From Deltaproteobacteria bacterium (lineage in GTDB: Bacteria > Desulfobacterota > Syntrophia > Syntrophales > UBA8958), in assembly GCA_026388335.1 (NCBI GenBank), contig JAPLJZ010000190.1, forward strand, positions 1-49,293: a stretch of DNA of 49,293 bases. Reading direction: 5' to 3'. The notes beneath the pieces are model-generated. The model saw only the letters and a list, made by a program, of their open reading frames with translations. It was not told where the DNA came from and did no database searches. Of this stretch, positions 7,896 to 15,425 are shown piece by piece. How positions within the stretch are numbered: the stretch's first letter is position 1; every line of letters starts with the position of its first letter. The position numbers were made by a program, and so were the translations under genes.

Positions 7896-9647
7896 TCAAC
7901 AGGTAATTTTATTGATCACTTCAAAGAGAGCGGCTTTTTTGATCGGTTTGACGAGGTGTCCGTTGCATCCGGCGTCAAGACTTTTCTGTTCATCCTCTTT
8001 CAGGGCGAAAGCTGTCAGGGCAAAGATGGGAACAGAGGGAAGCCCCTGGTCCTGTTCCCACCGCCGGATCTCCTGGGTTGCCGTATAACCGTCCATGACG
8101 GGCATCTGCATATCCATGAAAACCAGGTCATAGGTCCCCGTCTTAAACATCTCCACACCGACAGCGCCGTTTTCCGCCATTTGAAGTTGATGAGGCGTGC
8201 TTTTCAAAAAAGTCCGGATCAAAAGGCGGTTATCTTCGTTATCCTCGACCAGGAGAATCCTGAGGGATCGCTGCATGCCGGGGCCGTCGAGTTCGACCAT
8301 CGGTTTCGTCTCCGCCATCTGTGCCTTTCCCAGGGCCGCACTGATCGCCTCCCACAGATCTCGCCGTTTAACCGGTTTGTAGAGGAATTGATCAATGCCG
8401 ATTTTTTTCGCTTCCGTCAGATCCTCTTTTGGATAGCCCGATGAAAGCATGATGATTACCGTGGACGACAGGCTGGGATCCTCGCGAATCTCCGCTGCCG
8501 TCGCGAAGCCGTCCATGACGGGCATGTGATAATCTAAAATTATGAAATCATAGGGTTTATTGGATGATTTAGCCTCTTTCAGCGTTGTGATGCCGGACCA
8601 GCCGTTGTCCGCCGTCGTCACAACGGATCCCCATCCCGTCAGCATCTCCCGGACAATCATCCGATTCGTGGCGTTATCATCAATGACAAGAGCCCGTCGT
8701 CCCGTGATATCGGTAAAAACAGATTCCTCCTCTCTGACGGGTCCTTTTTGCACAGTGAAGGGGACCGCAAAGGAAAAAACGCTTCCCTTTCCCAGCTCGC
8801 TTTCTACCCCAATCGTTCCTCCCATGAGTTCGACGAGGTATTTGGCAATCGTTAAACCGAGGCCCGTCCCTCCGTATTCACGCGTTGTGGAGGAATCGGC
8901 CTGTATAAACCGTTCAAATACGTCCCTCATCTTTTCCTGAGAAATCCCGATGCCCGTATCGCACACGGAAAAAACCAACTCCACCGTATTCTCATCGTCT
9001 CGCGTAACGGACGGCGGCGTCAACTTTATGTCAAGTACCACCTCTCCTACTTCGGTAAATTTGATGGCATTGCCCAGGAGGTTGACGATTACCTGACGCA
9101 GCCGAATGGGATCGCCCCGCAGATACGCCGGGACATCCGGCGTCACATGGCAGGTCAGTTCAACCCCTTTGTTGTTGGCCCTGACGCACATGATCTCGCC
9201 GATCCTTTCGACCATTTCCCTGAGATCGAAGTCAATATGCTCAAGATGGACGTGACCGGCCTCCACCTTGGAAAGATCGAGGATGTCGTTGATGATGCCC
9301 AGAAGATTTTCTCCCGCATTATTGAAAACTCGCACATATTTCTGTTGTTCTTTCGTCAAGGGGGTTTCGGCCAGGAGTTCCGCCATCCCGAGGATGGCGT
9401 TCATCGGCGTCCGAATCTCGTGACTCATACTCGCCAGAAATTCGCTCTTGGCTTTATTGGCCACCTCGGCCGCCTCTTTGGCCTTATGTAACTCTTCCTC
9501 CACCTCTTTGCGCTTGGCAATCTCCGCGTAAAGCTCGTCCGTCTTTTCCAGTACGCTCTTCTCGTACACATCGAGCAGTTGTTCCAGAGCCGCTATTTGA
9601 GACTTGAGAAGCCGATTCTCAACGGTTGCAGGTCCGTCATTCTCCAT
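7896..9647 (-). CDS. Hybrid histidine kinase with two receiver domains
   Basis: A 583-residue soluble hybrid kinase: N-terminal coiled coil (1-70) with no sensor or membrane domain, HisKA with phospho-accepting His ([14 protein letters not shown]), HATPase_c ([22 protein letters not shown]), then receiver 1 (VIDDNATN, phospho-Asp in [11 protein letters not shown]) and receiver 2 (LVEDNEDN, Asp in [11 protein letters not shown]). It autophosphorylates on His and passes the phosphate to Asp. Lack of a sensor domain suggests input from a partner, plausibly the protein encoded 45 bases upstream at 9693-10442, with which it shares an operon. No HPt domain is visible. GGAG lies before the ATG. Confidence 0.93.
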   Translation of the reverse strand: MENDGPATVENRLLKSQIAALEQLLDVYEKSVLEKTDELYAEIAKRKEVEEELHKAKEAAEVANKAKSEFLASMSHEIRTPMNAILGMAELLAETPLTKEQQKYVRVFNNAGENLLGIINDILDLSKVEAGHVHLEHIDFDLREMVERIGEIMCVRANNKGVELTCHVTPDVPAYLRGDPIRLRQVIVNLLGNAIKFTEVGEVVLDIKLTPPSVTRDDENTVELVFSVCDTGIGISQEKMRDVFERFIQADSSTTREYGGTGLGLTIAKYLVELMGGTIGVESELGKGSVFSFAVPFTVQKGPVREEESVFTDITGRRALVIDDNATNRMIVREMLTGWGSVVTTADNGWSGITTLKEAKSSNKPYDFIILDYHMPVMDGFATAAEIREDPSLSSTVIIMLSSGYPKEDLTEAKKIGIDQFLYKPVKRRDLWEAISAALGKAQMAETKPMVELDGPGMQRSLRILLVEDNEDNRLLIRTFLKSTPHQLQMAENGAVGVEMFKTGTYDLVFMDMQMPVMDGYTATQEIRRWEQDQGLPSVPIFALTAFALKEDEQKSLDAGCNGHLVKPIKKAALFEVINKITC

Positions 9648-9692
9648 ATGCCTCGTCTCCTTCCGTCGCCTTCAGTAAGCGAACCTTCCCGA

Positions 9693-10442
9693 TTAAGCGA
9701 ACACCGTATTTTCAAATGGCAATACCGCCAGTTTTATGTTCAGCGACAGGTTCTTGAAAATATCGGCCGCTTCCCTTGAAATTGAGGCCTTAAGGAACAT
9801 TATAATCACAAAGATGTCCAGCGAGGGGAGCATGCCGCCAAATCCCATTACCGACTTTATCCCATAGGGAACAATAAATTCTTTCTGGGCCGGGATATAA
9901 GGGCTGCCTAGCGCTTCCGGAACAACAAACACATTATAGGTCTTCTGCTCCATATCCAGCATGAGCACCGGGTCCGGTTTCACAACCGAGCGCACGCTCA
10001 GTCCCAACTGCTTGATGAGATTTCGCATCATAGGAATCTGATGCACTACCTCCTCGCTCGGTAGCGGAATCGCCTTATGCCCCTTCGATGTTCCTCTCAG
10101 GTTCCATTCCTGATTTTCTCCAACAGTCCCTAAAAGGGTCAGGCATTTCATCTCCGGCAAGGGAGTGCTCCCTCCGAGCATGTTCAGAGCAAAGTCTTTA
10201 AGTTCATCATCGAGATATTCGTAGGCATGGGTCTTGAAAAAACGGATCAGAGAACAGGCCCGCGCACCGGTCTGTCCATCGATCAGGGTATCGTGCAAGT
10301 ATCTCACGATCCTGCCTGCCACCTCCTCCATACTTGAAGCCCCCACACCCATGGTCCGCATCGCTCTTCCACATTCCGTCATCTCCCGAATGGTAAAATT
10401 TGTCACGTCGTAGGTTGTCGGTCCTTCATTCTGATTGCTCAT
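9693..10442 (-). CDS. Uncharacterised GAF-like protein, possible sensor for the hybrid kinase
   Basis: A 249-residue soluble protein of no family I can name with confidence. It begins with a helical segment (REMTECGRAMRTMGVGASSMEEVAGRIVRYLHD) and has an alpha/beta part with FVVPEALGSPYIPAQKEFIVPYG and SLDIFVIIMFLKASIS, a layout reminiscent of a GAF or heme-NO-binding-associated sensory domain. It precedes the sensorless hybrid kinase in the same direction and 45 bases away, with a GGGAGG ribosome site, which suggests it supplies the signal. Cys and His residues are few, so metal or heme binding is not obvious. Confidence 0.6.
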   Translation of the reverse strand: MSNQNEGPTTYDVTNFTIREMTECGRAMRTMGVGASSMEEVAGRIVRYLHDTLIDGQTGARACSLIRFFKTHAYEYLDDELKDFALNMLGGSTPLPEMKCLTLLGTVGENQEWNLRGTSKGHKAIPLPSEEVVHQIPMMRNLIKQLGLSVRSVVKPDPVLMLDMEQKTYNVFVVPEALGSPYIPAQKEFIVPYGIKSVMGFGGMLPSLDIFVIIMFLKASISREAADIFKNLSLNIKLAVLPFENTVFA

Positions 10443-10622
10443 CTTCTAATCCCTCCCTTCTCATCTGCCCTCGCAGCTGATATATTAAAGGTTCCCGATG
10501 GTCCTAATTCAATTCCATAGGAAAGCTTTCCGATTTTCTCCGCGGTTAATGTTGTGATACGATCGATTTTGTCCCCATACCGGTCGGGCTGGTGAACACG
10601 CAGTTAATTGATTGAATTGAAT

Positions 10623-10752
10623 TGATAAGATCTTACTTTTCCGTGGTGGGAGTATATGAAAAAGAGATATTGTGTGTCAAGAGGATTTTGACTGCAAAAT
10701 GTGGGGTGCGGTATCGGTGATGATGGAGGATGTGTATCGGGTTGGTCAATCT
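10623..10752. repeat. Dispersed repeat, copy B
   Basis: Second copy of the ~130-bp element at 3080-3209, same orientation, estimated 75-80% identity. It lies in the gene-free 10443-11106 between the kinase operon and the prophage. No conserved reading frame is shared by the copies. Confidence 0.55.
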
Positions 10753-10823
10753 TCCGGTTGAGCAAAACGATTTTGGGATGTTTCACCTGCTACGAAGGGC
10801 TCTTTCGGCAGATTTCAGGCAGA

Positions 10824-10966
10824 CCTATCCTTCATGCCTCAATTTAGCTTCGCTGATTCTTCGAATTCTCAAAGCGTTATGCCTGGATGTACTCGTCCCA
10901 GGAGTATTCATGGTTCCGATAGAGGTGCTCGTCATTGATGGGAAGTTGACAACAGACGTCATCCAT
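10824..10966. repeat. 143-bp direct repeat flanking the prophage, left copy
   Basis: Matches 47223-47365 over 143 bases with nine substitutions and no gaps (about 94%). A frame is open through both copies, but eight of the nine substitutions change the encoded residue, so it is probably not a conserved coding sequence. Either a host repeat family member or a boundary of the island containing the prophage and the methyltransferase gene. Confidence 0.85.
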
Positions 10967-10980
10967 CTGGCGTTTTCCCC

Positions 10981-11014
10981 GTGAGATATTGCTGTAGGAT
11001 CCGTAATATCTCAC
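10981..11014. repeat. 10-bp perfect inverted repeat sharing GTGAGATA with the phage termini
   Basis: GTGAGATATT and AATATCTCAC flank a 14-base loop. The first eight bases equal the first eight of the prophage terminal inverted repeats (GTGAGATAAC) 126 bases away. It may be a transposase-related site, a relic of another end, or a chance hairpin. Confidence 0.45.
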
Positions 11015-11106
11015 CATCTACTCGCCCCGGTTCGTAATATCAAGCCCTGTCAATTGGGGGCGTTCTAAAACCGCAACCACACCACCATTTCGGGCCATGT
11101 GGAGGG

Positions 11107-11147
11107 GTGAGATAACTAAGTGTGGGAAATTGCGATAACTGACTTAC
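11107..11147 (+). repeat. Left terminal inverted repeat of the prophage
   Basis: Aligned with the reverse complement of 46381-46421, 30 of 41 positions match: GTGAGATAAC at the outside and AAATTGCGATAACT inside. GATAACT occurs twice in this end, as expected for tandem transposase-binding sites. A further direct repeat ATGGTTTAC follows at 11151-11159, with TGGTTTAC again at 11163-11170. The 230 bases to the first gene hold no ORF, only AT-rich sequence with ATGAGTTTTGAT repeated at 11198 and 11326, possibly repressor or transposase sites. Confidence 0.75.
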
Positions 11148-11377
11148 ACGATGGTTTACGAATGGTTTACAGGAGGGAGATTTTGACCCGCAATCAAATG
11201 AGTTTTGATTATTTGTCCGTCGCCTTTTTTGTCGATGATTTTTGTTTTTCCTTCTTGCGTAGGTGAAAACTTTACAAGCACAGCGATGTAAACTTAAACG
11301 TAAAAAATGGTGATTTTGTCAACTAATGAGTTTTGATAAAAAAAGCGTCGCGATCATTCTTTGACGATTTTCACTTA

Positions 11378-12430
11378 TCAGTTCCATTTATACGCGATGG
11401 TTTTCTGCCCTACGTCTTTAAGAGATACCTTCACTGACGGGAGTTTCTTTATGTCGTCAATATTTTTAAAAGTGTGGCGCAACTTCAATTCATAACCTTC
11501 AGTTCCCATAAAAAAGCCAACGGAATTTTGACCAGCATTTCTATACACGAGTTCACTCAAATGAATCCATATAACGTCCCGTTCAGGATAATCTCTTTTA
11601 TCTAAATACTTGTCATATACCCGGAACGGTTTAAGTCTAAACTCCCCTTCCGGCAATTCACAAATCATCGTTACTTGCCGGGGCATTATAATATAGTTGT
11701 TGAACTCCTCATGAAAATAAATCCGTTCACCGGTGATTTCAAAACTCCATTTATCAGACTCCCCACCAATGTTGTAATTTATGATGATATGGTTTTCACT
11801 GGCGTAGCGGCTGTGATTGCTTCCGATCTGTCGTACAACTTCATAGTACGTGTTCCAAAGAAAACTATTCGGGGCGATTCTGAATTTCAGAACAACGTCC
11901 GCCGATGTTGTACCGGCATTGAGTATTTCGTATCCGGCAAAATCGACCTTATAAAGTTCATCAAGCGGGCGGGAGCTGATTGATTTTAATATCTCTGCGT
12001 ACTTCCTATTTCTTTCCGCAATGGAGGATATGGAAGCATAGTCTTTGAGAGCATCTTCATAGGTTGTCGTTTTCATGTCTCTTTTGATTGCCGACTTTAT
12101 TGCCGCCGTATCAACGGACACATTTAGCTTCACAAAAAAGACTCCTTCGCTTTTCGATTCCGCCAATATCTTGAAGTCTTTTACATAACCCCTGCTTGCC
12201 GTAACAATTTGATCCTTAACCAGTCTGAAATCTCTAATTTCCGATGCGGAATAAACAAAAACACCTGTGGCGGACTCGACAGCATTTCGGATGGCGTCCT
12301 GGATCGCTTCATCCTTCGTGGCGCCCTGGCCGATCATGACGACGGAGGGATAATCGGTAGCCCAAGAGCAAATAGTAAGGGATAATACAAAGACAACAGC
12401 CATGAAGCTTGAAAGAATTATTCTTTTCAC
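11378..12430 (-). CDS. Phage-borne exported protein with FlgT/LPP20-like N-terminal domain
   Basis: 350 residues with a clear signal peptide (MKRIILSSFMAVVFVLSLTI, cleavage after SWA). The following stretch (GQGATKDEAIQDAIRNAVES, ATGVFV, then a YVKDFKIL strand) resembles the domain found in flagellar protein FlgT and LPP20-type envelope proteins. The remaining ~230 residues are not recognised. GTG start with GAGGTG before it. It is transcribed leftward between the phage left end and the repressor, a usual place for cargo, with a lipoprotein gene 13 bases upstream. Both are more AT-rich than the structural genes. A cell-surface role in the lysogen is inferred. Confidence 0.6.
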   Translation of the reverse strand: MKRIILSSFMAVVFVLSLTICSWATDYPSVVMIGQGATKDEAIQDAIRNAVESATGVFVYSASEIRDFRLVKDQIVTASRGYVKDFKILAESKSEGVFFVKLNVSVDTAAIKSAIKRDMKTTTYEDALKDYASISSIAERNRKYAEILKSISSRPLDELYKVDFAGYEILNAGTTSADVVLKFRIAPNSFLWNTYYEVVRQIGSNHSRYASENHIIINYNIGGESDKWSFEITGERIYFHEEFNNYIIMPRQVTMICELPEGEFRLKPFRVYDKYLDKRDYPERDVIWIHLSELVYRNAGQNSVGFFMGTEGYELKLRHTFKNIDDIKKLPSVKVSLKDVGQKTIAYKWN

Positions 12431-12443
12431 GATTTCACCTCAG

Positions 12444-12887
12444 CTATTTGAACTTTTTTATATATTTTGCCTGGATCACCGGCCATGTCATGGAAGCTCC
12501 CATCCTATTTTGTCCATCCATCGTACCCGCTCCATCCCCATAAACTCTGATTAAATCATTCTTGTAAAAACCTGTATTGCCTTCATAGAAAACAATAACG
12601 GAATCGAGATCATCTGAAATATACATTTGTATAAAGGTTCGCCCATTATTTTCCTCAATTCCAAGTATTTTTCCAGGGATATTTAGTCTTGTATCTTTAA
12701 ATTTAGAAGGGTTCTTTAAAAAATCTTTATAATAAATGCCGTTAGAACTCTGTTTTTGAACGATCGCTTTTGTAGAAGCGATATACTCCTCTTCTGTAAT
12801 GGATGGAATAGAGATTTTCTTTTCAATCTTTGAATCACAGGATATCAAACAAAGCATGATGAAAAAAAATGGGAGAATCTTTTTCAT
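12444..12887 (-). CDS. Phage-borne lipoprotein, OB-fold-like
   Basis: 147 residues. MKKILPFFFIMLCLISC is a lipoprotein signal with lipobox LISC, so the mature protein would be lipid-anchored through the Cys. The rest (YYKDFLKNPSKFKDTRLNIP followed by GKILGIEENNGRTFIQMYI, then VIVFYEG, NDLIRVYGDGAG) resembles small OB-fold-like lipoprotein domains. It precedes and probably shares a transcript with the exported protein gene. Phage-encoded surface lipoproteins are often superinfection-exclusion factors; that role is a guess. Confidence 0.6.
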   Translation of the reverse strand: MKKILPFFFIMLCLISCDSKIEKKISIPSITEEEYIASTKAIVQKQSSNGIYYKDFLKNPSKFKDTRLNIPGKILGIEENNGRTFIQMYISDDLDSVIVFYEGNTGFYKNDLIRVYGDGAGTMDGQNRMGASMTWPVIQAKYIKKFK

Positions 12888-13000
12888 GAATTCGCGGTCT
12901 CATAGGAATGATCAAGCGCAAAGGCTAATCATCTGTTTTACAGTATGATAAATCTCTTCATAAGAGTTTGTTAAGATGAGCCTGATCATCGCAAGATAAA

Positions 13001-13627
13001 TTACATTGCCTGATTTTCTGTATTTGTGATTCGTCCATCTGCTCCATCGGGGTCCTCGTAAGTGGCTTTCAATCGATTGTTTTCCGTTTGTAGCACCCTA
13101 TTCTCCGTATGCAATAACTCCAGCTTGTTTTCCATCTCTTGAAGTCTGGTTTGCATTTGATCTTCAAATATCTGGTTTCGCGCCTCCAAATCGGCCAGCT
13201 TTTTCTCGATGATAGCGTTTCGGGCTTCGGCTGAAACAGCCCGGTCAAAATGCTGAATATTGAGATACAGGGCCGTAGCGTAGGATGTGCCCGATTCAAG
13301 GACGCGTGCGCACATTGTGAGGGCATCGGAGACGCGAAATTCTGATTGATAAGTGCCCTGGATCACCGGGGTGCTTTGTTCCGGCTGTTTTACAGATGCA
13401 TTATTAAGCCTGGAAGCTTCTACGCCTTCACTGTTCATCAATTCATTAAGGGAGATATTACCAAGTTCACTAATTTTTTTCAATCTGTTAATATCTGGCT
13501 CCCTCTTGTTTTTTTCATATTGAGAAATAGCGACGGCTGATTCAAGCCCAATTTCAAGAGCAAACTGCTTTTGATTGAGTTTCAAGGTTTTTCTGACTGC
13601 TCTTATCTTAGCTCCGAGAGTGTTCAT
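13001..13627 (-). CDS. Xre-family prophage repressor with coiled-coil tail
   Basis: 208 residues. Residues 1-65 are a Cro/C1-type helix-turn-helix (LGAKIRAVRKTLKLNQKQFA, ISQYEKNKREPDINRLKKIS). The C-terminal third is a leucine-zipper-like coiled coil (LEARNQIFEDQMQTRLQEME and onward), likely for oligomerisation. There is no LexA-type peptidase domain, so induction is not by RecA-driven self-cleavage. It diverges from the early genes across a ~100-bp control region, the position of the lysogeny repressor c in Mu-like phages. The 113 bases between it and the lipoprotein gene hold nothing visible. Confidence 0.85.
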   Translation of the reverse strand: MNTLGAKIRAVRKTLKLNQKQFALEIGLESAVAISQYEKNKREPDINRLKKISELGNISLNELMNSEGVEASRLNNASVKQPEQSTPVIQGTYQSEFRVSDALTMCARVLESGTSYATALYLNIQHFDRAVSAEARNAIIEKKLADLEARNQIFEDQMQTRLQEMENKLELLHTENRVLQTENNRLKATYEDPDGADGRITNTENQAM

Positions 13628-13642
13628 TATGAATAAATTCTC

Positions 13643-13671
13643 TTGACAAATATTCTCATTTTGAGTATTTC
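13643..13671 (+). promoter_or_regulatory. Early promoter and operator region
   Basis: Consensus -35 TTGACA (13643-13648), 17-base spacer, weak -10 TATTTC (13666-13671), directed to the early genes. The spacer holds a TTCTCA...TGAG dyad and TTCTC repeats (13638, 13653) likely to be bound by the divergent Xre repressor. A weak, low repressor cap on the -10 would fit a regulated promoter. Confidence 0.5.
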
Positions 13672-13729
13672 CCTAACCGTTATCAATTGTCACAAAATAA
13701 ATAGACCTCAAAACCACCAGGAGGAAGCC

Positions 13730-13987
13730 ATGAAACATCGGTCACAATATCTGATTCTATACGTCCTCATCCTGATTTTTGATCTCCTCATCGTCGGTTT
13801 ACAAATACAAAAAATGTGCGTGGACCCGGTATTTAACCGCGCCCCGCTTCTATTCTGGGTGCCCACCATCCTGCTCATCTTGAGCACAATCCCTTACTTT
13901 TTCTTTGTTTATGCGGCGATCCGCGGCGCGGTCAATGATCGCGATCCGCTCTTTAAGTTCCTCAAAACAACAAGGAGGAAGCCATGA
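13730..13987 (+). CDS. Small early membrane protein
   Basis: 85 residues with two hydrophobic segments (YLILYVLILIFDLLIVGLQI and LLFWVPTILLILSTIPYFFF). A perfect GGAGGAAGCC precedes the ATG. First gene right of the repressor control region and overlapping the next gene by ATGA. No family recognised; early membrane proteins of temperate phages may modify the host envelope, but nothing here proves it. Confidence 0.6.
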   Translation: MKHRSQYLILYVLILIFDLLIVGLQIQKMCVDPVFNRAPLLFWVPTILLILSTIPYFFFVYAAIRGAVNDRDPLFKFLKTTRRKP

Positions 13988-14247
13988 TCTGTATAGATTT
14001 TTCCGAACACTTTTTACGTTGGACGATTGCCATCGCCGTCACGACCATTCTTTTTGTGCAATGCGTTGTACTCGTCTTGGTAGCTATCAGAATATGCTTT
14101 CCGAAAAAGACTGCCCACAATAAAGGCCCCGCCCAGGTTCAGCACAACCATCGCGAACCAGGACAGCCAACTGCTTCCGTAAATTCCCAATACAGTGACA
14201 CAGACAAGCCAGACGATAGTCACGGCGGCCAAGCCGGTGGCCGTTAA
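13984..14247 (+). CDS. Small early membrane protein (overlaps an antisense ORF)
   Basis: 87 residues: one hydrophobic span (TIAIAVTTILFVQCVVLVLV) then a polar tail rich in Gln, His, Asp and Gly. It has the same AGGAGGAAGCC site as the gene before and overlaps it by four bases, which argues for translation. An antisense ORF (14014-14277) covers most of it and looks at least as protein-like in its membrane half, so one of the two may be spurious. Confidence 0.5.
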   Translation: MICIDFSEHFLRWTIAIAVTTILFVQCVVLVLVAIRICFPKKTAHNKGPAQVQHNHREPGQPTASVNSQYSDTDKPDDSHGGQAGGR

Positions 14248-14277
14248 ATTGACCGCTATGCTTTTAAGGAAGTCCAT
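14014..14277 (-). CDS. Alternative antisense small membrane protein
   Basis: 87 residues with two strong hydrophobic segments (GLAAVTIVWLVCVTVLGIYG and FAMVVLNLGGAFIVGSLF) and a basic tail (LHKKNGRDGDGNRP). Codon choice (GTC, GGC, CTG, GCC) resembles neighbouring genes. It lacks a good ribosome site and opposes the early transcript, so it is uncertain; if real it would be expressed against the early operon. Confidence 0.35.
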   Translation of the reverse strand: MDFLKSIAVNLTATGLAAVTIVWLVCVTVLGIYGSSWLSWFAMVVLNLGGAFIVGSLFRKAYSDSYQDEYNALHKKNGRDGDGNRPT

Positions 14278-14314
14278 ATCAAGTCAAAACACCTATGATT
14301 AAAGGATCGTGAAC

Positions 14315-14563
14315 ATGACACCCGCCGAAATTCAAGACGCACTGAAGGAAAATAATGCGACCCAGAAGGTCATTGCCAAGGAGCTTGATCCGCCTGTTGC
14401 AGAGATGACCGTTTCCAAGGTCATCCACCGGATCATCGTTTCCGACCGGATCATGCGGGCCATCGCTTTAAAGATCAGGCGTCCGCACACGGAAGTATTC
14501 CCCGAATATTACCTGCAGCCGCCGAAGCGGTCCACATCCAAGGTGGAACGACAGGCGGCTTAA
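14315..14563 (+). CDS. Small helix-turn-helix regulator, Ner-like position
   Basis: 82 residues if started at ATG 14315 (AAAGGA eight bases upstream; the GTG at 14309 is an alternative). MTPAEIQDALKENNATQKVI and AEMTVSKVIHRIIVSDRIMR form an HTH-like helical pair. Placed just downstream of the early promoter where Mu has ner, the negative early regulator. DNA binding is inferred. Confidence 0.65.
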   Translation: MTPAEIQDALKENNATQKVIAKELDPPVAEMTVSKVIHRIIVSDRIMRAIALKIRRPHTEVFPEYYLQPPKRSTSKVERQAA

Positions 14564-14605
14564 CTTTTCGGAAGAAATTAATAACCGTTATGAAAGGATA
14601 AGTCA

Positions 14606-15100
14606 ATGTCTAAAAAGCGAATAAATATAGACCCCAATCAACGCTCTTTCGATTTTGACACTTCTATTCAGGAGTACGAAAACCTTCGGCTGAAGCTGTT
14701 GGCAGTGCCTGAGAAACCTCACCGGATGGAGAGTTACGAGGAGGCATGTATCGAAATTGCAGCCACATTGAAAAGTGACATCCGCGAGTGGGGCGGAAGC
14801 AGGGAGGAACTTGTCGATGGGATCAATGCCTACTTCGGGGTTTCCGAAAAGAAAAAGTTGAGCATTCACATGCTTAATCATTACCTAAGCAAACCTGTTG
14901 AATACCCCGTGCCCGCAGTCCTGATCTATGCGATCCAGCACATAACCGGCCGTTTGGGGACAACTGCGGCCCTGGCGCAGGCTGAAGAGGCGCGAGTAAT
15001 CGACAAGAACGAAGTGCGTAAGCTTGCCATCGGCAAGTTGGATGACGCGATCGCGGAAATGCAGCGGCTGAAGAAGGAATTCAGAGGAATCAAAAGATAG
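14606..15100 (+). CDS. Early phage protein, unknown function
   Basis: 164 residues, mostly helical and charged, no signal or membrane segment. SYEEACIEIAATLKSDIREW and REELVDGINAYFGVSEKKKL suggest a DNA-binding or regulatory helical protein, and the C-terminus is Lys/Arg-rich (MQRLKKEFRGIKR). It lies between two HTH proteins before the transposase, as small unknown proteins do in other Mu-like phages of Desulfobacterota. Function not recognised. Confidence 0.65.
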   Translation: MSKKRINIDPNQRSFDFDTSIQEYENLRLKLLAVPEKPHRMESYEEACIEIAATLKSDIREWGGSREELVDGINAYFGVSEKKKLSIHMLNHYLSKPVEYPVPAVLIYAIQHITGRLGTTAALAQAEEARVIDKNEVRKLAIGKLDDAIAEMQRLKKEFRGIKR

Positions 15101-15109
15101 GAGACGCAT

Positions 15110-15403
15110 ATGGAAAAGAATAATCGTTATCGGATTGAGGCGGTTTACCAGGCGGGGCAGATCCTACGGGCCGTTGCGGAAAGTAAGGGCGCTATTGGCT
15201 CGTCCGACATTGCAAAGTCTTTGGGAATCACGGTCAACACGGCCTTTCGGATGTGCGTGACCCTGGAGGAATTGGGATTCTTGAGGCAGATCGGCGACAA
15301 GTACGAACTCGGCATGGGGTTGGCGCTCTTCTGGGCACGGAAAAAGGCGACGCTGGAGGCGGAAAAGTCAGGAATAGAAAGGGATCTTTTATCCTTGGAA
15401 TAA
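15110..15403 (+). CDS. IclR-type winged-helix DNA-binding protein
   Basis: 97 residues matching only the N-terminal winged-helix half of IclR regulators (AVYQAGQILRAVAESKGAIG, SDIAKSLGITVNTAFRMCVT, LEELGFLRQIGDKYELGMGL). The usual C-terminal effector domain is absent, so it is a minimal DNA-binding protein. TAGGAGACGCAT precedes the ATG, nine bases after the previous gene. Probably a phage early regulator. Confidence 0.8.
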   Translation: MEKNNRYRIEAVYQAGQILRAVAESKGAIGSSDIAKSLGITVNTAFRMCVTLEELGFLRQIGDKYELGMGLALFWARKKATLEAEKSGIERDLLSLE

Positions 15404-15425
15404 TAAAATAATTGGGAGGAGAGAC

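Noticed and set aside
10730-10984. 84-codon ORF across the left 143-bp repeat
   Set aside because: Eight of nine substitutions between the repeat copies change the residue, so no selection on this frame is seen.
13643-13729. Extended start of the first early membrane protein
   Set aside because: The 13643 codon is a TTG that forms the -35 box of the early promoter; the ATG at 13730 has a perfect GGAGG site.
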